Positions 41,601 to 53,600 of a stretch of DNA of 64,000 nt are shown one piece after another. Made by a program: the position numbers and the translations under genes. Numbering within the stretch: the first letter of the stretch is position 1; every line of letters begins with the position of its first letter. The notes beneath the pieces are model-generated. The model saw only the letters and a list, made by a program, of their open reading frames with translations, was not told where the DNA came from and made no database searches. This stretch comes from Climacteris rufus. Its lineage: Eukaryota; Chordata; Aves; Passeriformes; Climacteridae. The stretch spans positions 1,088,593 to 1,152,592 of the forward strand of contig VZRZ01001998.1 of assembly GCA_013398175.1 (NCBI GenBank). Reading direction: 5' to 3'.

Positions 41601-44600
41601 CAGTTTGAGCACATTTCACAGTTACAAAACTCCTACAATGAACACTGATCCAGTCTTTCCTCCCCTAGATACTTTTAATTCCTCCTCCCACAATAAAGAA
41701 GGAAATTTAAAACTTATTCTTTTATGCAGATTGTTTTCTAAGAATTACAGACAGAAAAAGTAAAGAGTTTTGAATTGATTTTAAAATTTATTTAAATTAA
41801 TATACTAAAAATATGGTTGACTATTTTCAATATCCTTCTAGTTAAACATATTGAAAGTCTGTTTTTAAACTACCACTGCTAGATATGCTTTCAGATTATT
41901 TCAGCACATCTCCAAATATTTTGAAATAATTTGAAATCATTGAAGCATTAATTCTTCTGCCAAACAAAACTATAAATTGACATCCCTGTGTGCATTTCCA
42001 CACAGATTCTCTCAATCTTCTAGATTCCTTCTTCCAAGATTAGTGGGATTATTCATTCATGATACTGCTCTGTTTTGTTACTCCAAAGGAGGAGTCATTT
42101 CACAATTCAACACTTCAGAATTTAGAGGAATCCAAAATCTAAACATATTCTTTCTTTAGAAAGACAATTAACATCACTTATTCAAAAACATCAGAGGACA
42201 GTCTAGCTCCTCTTCCAAATGTAAACTTGTCTCATCATTAGTTCTTGAAAGGTTTTGCCTGAAATGGTCATGGTATGCATTCAGAAATGATACAGAGCAC
42301 CTTCTATCCAGCATCCCACACCAACCAGCTCCATCCAGGAGAGCACAGTAACATCCAACTCTATAGAAAGTTTTATGTCTACATTTGTTTAAATAACCAG
42401 CCATGAAACATCCTAAAAACCCTGCACTACTACTTCAGAGTGTGATTTAAATTCCATGTTTCAAAACTGTTTAGTGTTAAATTGCAACTTATGGTCAGCA
42501 ATGTTAAGTCATCACTTATCAGCTTGTTTTCATCAACAATTTAATTTTACCAAGTTCTTCGTACCAATACACTCCTCAGAGAGAACATGGTTCTCAAGGC
42601 AAGTGTCAGACAGCAGCTGGTAGTGCCAAGATGTACATTGACAAATGAGCAGCAGATATCCAGTCAAACTACACTGAAATCCATGCTACAGCTCAAACCA
42701 CACAGCATGCAAAACAAAGGTCCTCCTTTAATTTGCCTTGATGATTTGATCTAGGTACTTTTTCCTACACCAAACACCAATATATGTCACATTTTATACC
42801 ATTAAAAAACTGCCAACTATAACCTAACTTGAGAATGTGATGATTTTGTCTTGATAATAGATGCTATTATCTAGTACCCCACATTTATTTCCTTCATACA
42901 GAAGGAGCAGTGGCTACACTGATCAAAAAAGGGTTTTAAAGCAACAAACCCCAGCACACACCTGGATGTTCACATAACTTCTGTTGCAGAGTGACCAAAT
43001 ATACTGACAGGCCAGTAATAACTAGTAACTGCTTTACAGATCCATTAACAAATCAGATTGTGCTTGCAGTTTACTGTAAGGTTTATATTTTCAGAATCAA
43101 GTAAGGTTCATATTTTCAGATGTTTTCAGATATGAAATCTGATTAAATATAACTATGTTAAGACACTGAAATCTCATGGTGCCCAAACCTTTCCCTTGAG
43201 CAGTCCCATGGCTCCTCCCTGTGGCCACAGCCCTGCTCCAGCATATCACTAATTGAGAATAACCAATAAACATTTCAGATAAATAACCTACAAGTACCAT
43301 TATAGGCCCAATATTGGCATTCTCTGAACTTACAACTACATTAAACATCACTGTTGCCCATTTTTACTGTTAAGGATAGCTAGCTGTGCTAGATAGCTTT
43401 CAAGGACGAGAATTCTGTAAACATAGCTATGTTGTTGTAAAATTATCTTGTTTTACATTCCTTTCCCATGGACACAGATCCTTTGATGGACATTTCTTTT
43501 AACCACTGTAGTTAAAGACAAAAGTGTTAATTTTCTCCAATGAACTGTGATTTCTAAAAGTGTATATAAGAATTAAAAGAAGGTGGGTTCGCCCCCTTCC
43601 GCCCTTTGCTCTGAACACGAACTCTGACTCCGTCTCCTCTGTTCTGCGTCTCCTTACATAAGCGGCAGATAAGCCGTAAGAAGCGGTAATACATCACAAT
43701 CTTAGAAAGCTGTAGGGGGATTTTTTTGCTACGTGTGAAAACAGTTTTAAAATGGTTTGGAGATATATACACACACACACACAATGTGATGCAAAGGTGC
43801 AACTCATGTTTATGCACCCAATATAATGTATTGAAACTAAGCTGGCTTCCTGGGATACTTGGTCAAACAACACGTTTTGTCAAAACGAATCTCATTTAAA
43901 ACTTCATAATAGTATCAACTATCTGTAAAGTAAAGGAGGTGAAGGAGCATCAGCTTCCCAACTCTTGTCATACCTTTGACCAGTTGATTCTCTTCATGGA
44001 GACTTCCAGCTTATACTTCTTCTTCTCCTTCATCCCGTGTGGCAACGCTGGGATCACCGGGAAGGGAGCAAAGGGCGGGGCCATCGGGGCCCCACCGAAA
44101 GGCGGCGGTGGAGGAGGGACTGCCCCTCCAGGGAGCGGAGGGGGCGGAGGAGGTCCCGCTCCCCCCGGCAGAGGAGGAGGAGGAGGAGGTCCTGCTCCCC
44201 CGGGCAGAGGAGGAGGAGGAGGAGGTCCTGCTCCCCCGGGCAGCGGAGGCGGAGGGGGAATCGCTCCCCCGGGCAGCGGAGGCGGCGGGGGAATCGCTCC
44301 CCCGGGCAGAGGAGGCGGCGGGGGAATTGCTGCTCCACCAGGTAGTGGGGGTGGTGGAGGAATTGCTATTCCACCAGGTAGTGGAGGAGGAGGAGGAATT
44401 GTTACTCCACCAGGTAGTGGAGGAGGAGGAGGAATTGCTATTCCACCAGGTAGTGGAGGAGGAGGAGGAATTATTACTCCACCAGGGAGGGGAGGAGGAG
44501 GAGGGATCGCTCCACCAGGGAGGGGAGGCGCTGGAGATGGTGTTGCGTTCTCACTTGGTAGGGTTGGAGGTAATGGTGGTACTTCTGTCATTTGACCTGT

Positions 44601-47600
44601 CAGGCCTGGACCCTGAAATATAAAGAGGAATTTTTTTCATCAGGGACAGAAGGCAGTTTGATACAAAGCTGAACCAACCAGGATGGTTTTTAGTCAACTG
44701 CACCTCAAGAAAGTGAGAAATGCAACTGTTCTCCTATTTAAATGAGAAACAGTAACAATAGATTATACCATGTACCATAAAACTGCCAAGTAAACTAAAT
44801 AACCTAGCATTTTTATAAAAACAAATTGTTTCAATTTTAAAGAAAATTTAATAGTAGCAGTAACATTTAAGTGAACAGAACAGCATTTTATTTCTTACCA
44901 ACGCACAAAACATTTATCCCATTTAGGATACCCAAACAAGCTGGGGCATCAGAGATGAGAATAACTACAATGAATTCTAACAACACTCATCTGCTGGTGG
45001 AAAATTTTCCACAGCAATCAGTGGAGCTGTTTTTGCAGTTCAAGAGGTTACAGGACCACAGTTGTTCATAACTACCCTGACATCTTGGGGGGTGGAGGGT
45101 ATGCAACAACACTCACTGCTTTCCTTTAAATCTGACTGTGGTTGTTTCTTTGGTGAGAGGAAGAAAGAGCAATTGCAATATCCATTTTAATAAGTTGCAA
45201 AAGGAACAAGGACGAGAAATAGCATGTTAAACCATCAGAAAGGTGAGTGCATCTAAAAATAAGTGCCATCATATATTGTATGGGGAGCATAACACTAGAA
45301 AAGGGAACAGATACTAGAATTATATGCTTATTTGTACCATTACTGTGAATGCCTCGTAATATCTAGATAAACTGAATTGTGTTAGAATCAATAAAACAGA
45401 ACTAATAATTAATTAAACTAAAAATACATCTTTTACTTTGCACAAGGCATGTGGGTTTTTTGGCCCACAAACTACTACACAAGTTATAATGCAACAATTA
45501 GTGGAGAACTCATTAAAACAGACTGTCAAATTTCAGGATAACACTGTCGTGTAGAAATTTGTAACAAACATGAAAACTGGCAAGAAGGAAGTAGGAACAG
45601 AAGTGTCTATGCCTCCACCTTGCTATCCAAATAGGAAGTGAGATCACAGGCATTAAGATCGCAAAAATAAAGATAAAAAGCCAACAAGCAGACCTTGCCT
45701 AGCACTGAAGGAGTAGAAAATCAGACAGGCTGAGGCAAAAACACCAAACCATAATATCTATTAGTTTCTAAAGGGTGTAAATGACCCAAAACCTAAAGCC
45801 GGTGTAAAAAATAAAAAAGGCTTCTAGAAAAATATAAGTGTCAAAAAAGCTTTAAAAATAAAGACTTCCAAAACAAAAACTTTCTACAAAACATACAGAA
45901 GTGAAAGCATAAACAAATACTTGGAGGAAAAAAAAAAATCAGTCTGGATTCAAAATTTTTACAGCCTAAGGAAATTTTTTCCTCAATAAAGCAAGCATCT
46001 GTGACAGGTTGAATATACTACTATTTGAAAAATGCTACCTCCATTAACTATCCTTAGTAACTTATGCTGGCTGACAAACAAATCAATACAACTATAACAG
46101 ACATTTCAAACTCCACAGAGACAAGATACACTGGGGCAATTTCTTTTCAACTCCTCAAAAAAAAAAATACCAACTCAACTGTGGAACTTAATGTGATAAT
46201 AGTTTTATTACCTGGGTTCGTAGCTGTTTGACTTCTGTTTCAAGTTCTTTGATTTTCTCTTCTCGTTTCTGGAGCTCCGCTTGTGCCTCCTGTCGAGCTG
46301 TGAACTCTTCATCAAACTGTAACAATTTAACCAATACAGGAGGGTTTGTCCATTTATGTCCACACTAGATACTGTATTTGCAGGAATACTTTAAACAATA
46401 TCACAACCAGAGCAACAGATGCACTTCAACCTTTTTTAGAAGCATTTTTCCAATATGTTCACTGTTAGTACCACATAATTTCTTCCATTAATAAGTCAAT
46501 GACAGAGAACCACTCAGATCCAGCTACTTAGTACAGGCTTTTCCTCCTTAACAGAACACTGCACACTTCTCAAACCAAACTCAAGTATACATCTATTGCA
46601 ACGAGTTTAAATTAATTAAAAATTGAATCTGCAATCGTCATGTTCACACACTGCCTTTTGGCCTGAAAATGCCTTCTTAGACCAAACCAGCAAAAACCAA
46701 AGTTTTGAACCCTTTTAACACACATCACCATGGTATATGAACTTCAGTACTATTGCAGTTAATATAGCACGTTCATTCACTTTTTGAAGCTTATACCTGC
46801 ACTTTAGGTATTTAATTATGACCAGGTATCTCAGGACAAAAGAGCAACAAGTGGAATTTTTCCCACCACTTACCTACAGTTAAAACCACTCAGCTGCTTT
46901 TGATTTCAGACTCACCTGAAGCTGAGCTTTGCACACACACAAAACCCACAGAGGTTTAAATATGAAAGCACATCCTGCCTCTGAGATAGAATTTTTCCCA
47001 GTTTTCTCTGTGAAACAAGCTGACTGTGTTCCTGTCAGGCTTCTGCTCCACACCTTAAAGAGAACGATGAGTAGCACTTACCTTTCTGGAAAACTCTGCT
47101 GCTTTCTTTTCACTCTCTTCTACTTTAGCCTTGTCCACACACGCATCTAGAATTTAAATAAAATACCACACACAAATCATGTAAAATATCACAGCTCCAA
47201 GGTGCCTTCCAACCTTAATTACCCCATGAACCCAAAAGCAAGAGACTTTTTTTTTTTGACACTGTCTCATTTCATTAAAGGCTACAGCATTTGATCTTGT
47301 ACTCCACAACTACACCTGTACCTTACATGCATTATTTCCAGAAAACTGAAAAAAATCACAGTCTAGAGAGAAGAACACAAAGAAAAACACGTGCTGTGAT
47401 AAAACAAGGTAAAACTGCTTAAAGTGTACAAACCAACAAGATGTGTAAAATTCACATCCATTCGTCCTCTGTATTTAAAATCTGGGTCCATTCCACTGCA
47501 GTGCAACACTATCTGTGACACACATTCTTCTATGATCTTGTAATACTGAGGTCTAAAAGACAATAAGAACATGAACAAGCATTTATGCAATTGAAGGGGT

Positions 47601-50600
47601 AGCGGGAAGGGACACCATTAACTCCTGATACATGAATTATACACACAATTGCCAGTGGAAGTATAAAGCTAAAAATCTTATTTGGACTCTTATTTGTAAA
47701 GATTTTGCATGTGGCACCTTGACCCTGCTAAGACACCGAGATGCACATAAAGAGAAGTTTACATTGAAAACACAAGATACAAGGCATGTGGAAGTATTTT
47801 CAAATATTAGCTGTACAACTAACTTCCAAGTTCTTTGAAGTAATGAAGATAGCAAACTCGAATAAAGAAAAAGAGCCTCACAAGTCAAGAAATTTTTGAG
47901 ATGAGGGTGTTAGACTAAGGTTCAAGTCTTTCAAATAAGCATTATTATATTTACCAAAATCCTTTTAATACTAATATTGAACAGAAAGACAAATAACACA
48001 TCAGTCTCAAGAGTGACTTTTAAGGTGGGATTATGAGCTATACAGTTTACCAGGGTCTTGATTTCTATTCTTCCCCTACTCCCTTCAAAAAATCCAACCT
48101 GAGAGCTGATACTTACCGGACATAGTAATCATTCCTGATGAGAAGGAAGTGTTGGAGAATTGACAAGAAGTAATTTTCAGAAGAAGTATCTTTCACCATA
48201 TTATACAACAGATGAAATACTTCGCTCACGTCAGTGCAAACATTGTTAAGAAAATATGAGTACTTAAAAAAAACCCAAACAACAAAAAAATACCAAAAAA
48301 CCCCACTGCACAATAGAACATCCACCCCACCCAAACAAAGCTCCCTGGACATTTTCCATATTGTTCAAGTAAAACCCTTCCACACTTTGAACTACCATCC
48401 TTATCAGTAAATATTATTTTTCCACTGAGATTATCTACAGAATCTCTGTCCCCTGTTTAACAATTAGGACGTTTCATTACTAGTCAGAACAGTCACACTA
48501 TCTATTTAGAGTCTTAGAATCCATCAAAAATATTTCACACAAAGCTTTTATTTTCACTCTGAGATGAGTCAGGCTATTGGCAAACACACACTAGTCAATC
48601 ATTTCATTTCCTAAAGATGCCCATTACCTGTAATTACCTGTTCTGCAAAGCAACAACATTATACGGGATTTCATAGTCCTCTCATTGATTACCTTTACCT
48701 CCTTCTGCCTCCTCCTAAAAAATTGCAAGCAGCCATTCTGAAATTCAGTAACTTTAAATTTACAGCTCCTTCACAGCTAGAGAAAGAACACATCTGAAAC
48801 GCTTCATAACCTACCAGAAATTTTGTTCCTTTTATTATCAAAATTTTTTCTTCAAACGTATGATCTTCTATGGGTATAATTTTATCTCTTCATGTATTAT
48901 GACTGAGTTTAGCTTAATAAATGTTATTTATGAAAAATAATTCAGTTCCCAATGACTTACATTTGACATGCAAATTTAAGCACTAATTTTCTACATCTTT
49001 TCTAACAAAAAAAGCAACTGGAGAGAAATCTGCTTGACAAAGTCCCTGTTAAGATACACAACTGTGACAAACAACCTGCATGCAGAGCACCGTAATTTCC
49101 ATTTAATAAAGTTATTAGATGACACAACAAATTATAACACCATTTCCTTAAAGGATATTCCATCTCAGCTTTGATATCATTGAGACGATGTGACAGTTCA
49201 AAGTGGTCTTCATCTTTGTTCTCATCAAACACTCTCAGCTGAATATCAAGCTCGTCATTTTCCTTATCTTTCAAGGCCTATTTTTCAAGGCAGAGTATAT
49301 CTTAATTTTTCCTTTTTTAAAGCAAGAATCCCCCCCCTTGAAAGATTGTATCATGACAAAATATAAGACCTTCAGAACAGGGGAAAGCTGTAACTCACTG
49401 CCTGGGCTTTTTTATTGTAATGATACAACTGAGAAAAACTAAAGGCAAAATATCAGCTAATAGATCAGGAATGGGCTACAGAACAAACAAGAAGCCTTCT
49501 AATTGGATCAAATTCTCTTAATGGGACACAGTCAGCAGTTTCTGCTTGTTAATGTCAGAGTTCTTTTAAAAAAAACAGAATAAGGATATTTCAAAACATT
49601 TTAATTAAACTGACTCTTTTTCACACATTAGCTGTTCAGCATTTTTAGAAAAGACTGTTATCACCAAATATTAATTGCTTTTGCACTCTTAACTGTGTAT
49701 CAGATGTCAGCACACTTTACCAAGTTTTCTATCATGATTTATTATGAATCAGTTTCTTTGCTACCTAACCCACCCCAATTCTTAGTTTTTAAACCATCCA
49801 TTGATTCTCTAAAATACCTTTCAACAGATTAAAAAAGAAACAACAAAAAAAACCTTGAGTTTTCAGAGGCTTTCAGATGTTCCACAGCAAATAAAGCTAG
49901 TAGATCATGTTAATATATCTACATGACGTAAACCCTTAATATATACCCTAAGAAAAATTAACATCACACATCAGAAAGAGTTTCAAGGCTGAATGAGCCA
50001 AAAACTGAAGTTTTTGTTCCTGACAAATTGACAATTCAAAACTTCATATCTTAAAAGTTTTAACAGTATAAATTCTATTTCAGAAAAACACGAGCAGGTA
50101 CTCTAATTTCTCTCATCTTTTGTGAGAAAGTGATGAGTAGCCTAAATACACATACTTTTGACATAAGCATCAGAATGGTTTCTTGGTAAGAGCTACAAAT
50201 CTATCCCCAAGTCAAAAGTATTCATGCCTGTGCAGCTGCATGAGTCTCAGAGAATAAATGTGTCGATTTGATTTTTCCTTAAAAAATCCCAATCCATTTT
50301 CAGCAGGCAGATTAAAGAAAAACAGATTTCACAGAAAACAACAGGAACAGCATATACAAAGAAAGTTAATCCAAGATTGGTTCCACAGCCAGATTCACAT
50401 TCACTGCATGTGCTTTGAGCTCATTATGCCAAATTTGACTACCCTAATTTAATTTATAATATATTGACTTGTTTCAACTGCTCTTCTGGTTTACACAGCT
50501 CATGAGAACCTATATTTGTAACTACACAGACTGAAAGAAGATTTGGATTGATAGTCTGACTTTCCCCACCCCCAACCTTTCACATCTGCTGTTCAGGGCA

Positions 50601-53600
50601 AAACAGTTTGGTTATCTTCAACATTCACAGTGGACTGCGATCAATTCCTATACACAAATGACTTACAGGCAATATTTTCTTCAGGCCACAACGTAAAAAC
50701 TCATTTCTCAAGTGTATCCTGAAATCAAGATCTTCTGGAGACGTAACAAGGGCATTGATGAGCTGCATACATGCTACCTGTTATGAGAAAAACAGGAAAA
50801 AGCTTTTAGCAAGTGCAGAATAAAAATCAATACTCTTTCAGTTACTATTTCAGTTTAACTATAAATGCCAAGAGATGGATATTACTTATTATGCAGCACA
50901 CATGCAACACTTGGGTTAATTTTAGCAACATCAAATACTGCTCTGTTTCCATATTGTGATGTTTCTGCTGTGCCAAAATAATACCACATGAATGATCATC
51001 ACAGAATAATATCACAGAATGGTTTGAGCTGGAAGGGACACCACAGTTCATCGTTTCAGCCCCTGTCATGGGCAGGAACACCTCCCACTATCCCAGGTTG
51101 CTCCAAGCTCCATCCAACCTGGCCTTGAACACTTTCAGGGATGGAGCAGCCACAGCTTCTCTGGGTAACCTGTGCCAGGGCCTCGCCACCCTCGCAGGGA
51201 AGAATGGCTTCCTAATGCCTACTAGTTATTCCCAAAGTAAAGTTGCCCATTGCAACTCCTTCCCTTTCTCAGTTTGAAAATCAACTGTTACTGCAATAAT
51301 TAACAACTTAAAAAAACCTACATCAGAACCACCCAAAAAACACCCATACCCAAATAAGTCACATCACCAGGTATTTTTTCTATTCCTGCATAGCACTTTT
51401 GCACTATGCTTGCAGTCTCAGGATAGTGGCTAATGCTTTAATTGAACAGCTGTGCATTTTAATTGATTTACTTGAAAACAGGTACACAATAGCATAATGC
51501 CAAAAGTGCTGATCCACATTAAAAGACTAAAACGGGACTCAAGGGAAACACCAAGTTTGGTAAAAGATGTTAACTGCAAATAGAAGTAGCATTAGAGTAG
51601 GGGAAAAAAATCAATAGCTGTGTAGGAAAAAAGTCAGATAAAAAGCACCATTCCTCTTTTAATCCCATTCACTATTTAATTTTAATAGAACACCTTATGG
51701 AGTCTCAAATTTCTATTAAAACACCCTTTCAAAGGCAATCTCTTTATAGAGCTGCATCTTCAGATAATGCAGTATCATCATGCTTGCTTGAATGATTCTT
51801 GTTATTTTACTACTATGACATGACTTAACAAGCCAAAGTACATGTCCAATCTGAAATTAATAGAGAGAAGAGGTGCCATCTGCTATGATTGCTTCTGCCA
51901 GAAGAGACTCTGGCTTAATGGCTTGTGCTAATACATTACAAGTAAAGAACGATTTTGTCAGAAACAAGTTAATGAGTCTTGCAGTTGTACCTTCACTGAG
52001 GTATGAATGAGGTTTTGGGAAGGGGAGGTTGGCATGAATGGTGTGTGGTTGTTTTTGTTTGCTTTAAATCAACAAGGTCATAAAGTAGGAGACAACTTAA
52101 GAATGAATTCTACAGTGACAGCACTATTAAGATTAGAATGTCATTTTAGAAACTTATTGAACATCATTAACTCATCAGCTCTGAAACAAGAGGAACTGAT
52201 GGTAAACACAGCATTAAGGCAACTAAAGCTGATGTATATTTGACCCAAGGCTGGAAAAAGGCATCCCAAGAATACCTGCCCTGCTTGCATTTTACATTCC
52301 CTTTTCTTTCAGCCAAGGTAGCTGAAATAAAAATTTTAGTATAAAATGTGCGCAACTAGTGTATTATGAGAACGAAACAAGTCAAAGTCATCCTTTAATA
52401 GAATATTCAGTCACTTGGCCTCTATGCAAGCACTGCAGTGCAAAAAAAAAAAAAACAAAATCAAAACAAAACCAATTTAAAAAAGCTTGCATTTTAATAG
52501 CAATCAAAACTCTTAGGCTAGTAAGGTGCCCACAGAGAATAAAAAGCTCTATCCACTGACACATGCAGCTATGAACATGATGTAGAATATGACCTAGTAA
52601 AAACCACCGGCACAGAATGTTTGTTTTGTAAAAATAATTTTAAAAACTCAGTAGATTACTCTTGGAGAAGCAGTAGTGGCTGATGAAAGGCACATGTTGA
52701 ACACATACCAAGGAATGCAGAGTTCTTGTTGACAAAAGTATAAATGATATCCTGCTGCACTTCATTCATCTCAAAAGGTACCTTGCCAAAAATGAGTACA
52801 CCCCGTTCTACATCTGTCATAATTATCATATACCTAAATATTTAAGACGCCACAGGTACTGCTGCCAAAAGTCCCAACACTAGTAACAGATTTATTGCCT
52901 GAACATTACATCTGGCATTCAAGAAAAGGAATATCACTAATTACTCTCTTCACTAAGGTCAGGACTTCTTAATCCTGTTTTCAGAACAGGAAGCTCCTTG
53001 GTTTCACGCCATTAACACAGAGAAAATCTAATACCAGTAGGCCATTGCTATTCATTTCTGCTCTTTTACTAAATACTGGATTAATAGTGCTAAAAGATTT
53101 TGTGGGTATATTATTTAAAGATCACAAAGTAATACAGCTAGTATTTTTGATGACTTCTGAAGTGTTGCTAAGCACACTGAAAAGTCAACTCACCTGCAGC
53201 TGTATGAACTCGTGGTTCTCCAGTCCTTCAACAATCTGAGAAAAACGTTCCTCCCGACTGTTTTTTTCAGCAGCAGTTGTTATAGCACCTAAAAGCTTGT
53301 CCAGACTAAGAGAAAGACAAACTGTCAAAAAACAGTAGCACAGCAAACTTTCTCATTTTAAATATACCCAGACCACTATTTACACATCTCAAGTTTTTAG
53401 TGCATGGACAGAGTTTGAATGCATTTATCTACATAGAGCTGCAGACAACCCAAGGATAAAGTGTTAAAAATATCTACAAGATTAATGTTGAATTAAGAAA
53501 AAAAGGGTGAATAAATGTCTAAATTATTGTTTCAGCTAAGAAACAACCAATGAGGGGAGTGGAAAAAAAATCACTGCCTTTGCAAGACTGTGCACTAGAT

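Larger units (their letters stand above)
40567..43973 (-). other. DIAPH2: DIAPH2 intron (3407 bp) with putative solo LTR
   Basis: GTATGA donor and TTTCAG acceptor. Near the donor side it holds a putative solo LTR (43352-43693) and a TA/CA tract at 43763-43783. The rest is AT-rich sequence without recognised elements. Confidence 0.82.

Noticed and set aside
43939..44595. A 218-codon + strand ORF rich in Gly (GGGGG..PPG.. pattern) and other long overlapping frames over the FH1 exon
   Set aside because: They are antisense or shifted readings of the minus-strand FH1 repeat. A repeat whose unit is a multiple of three keeps all six frames open. The minus frame is the one that matches a formin and has splice sites.
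47185..47225. A possible tiny CR1 tail (CAGCTCCAAGGTGCCTTCCA)
   Set aside because: Too short, and the terminal octamer is missing.
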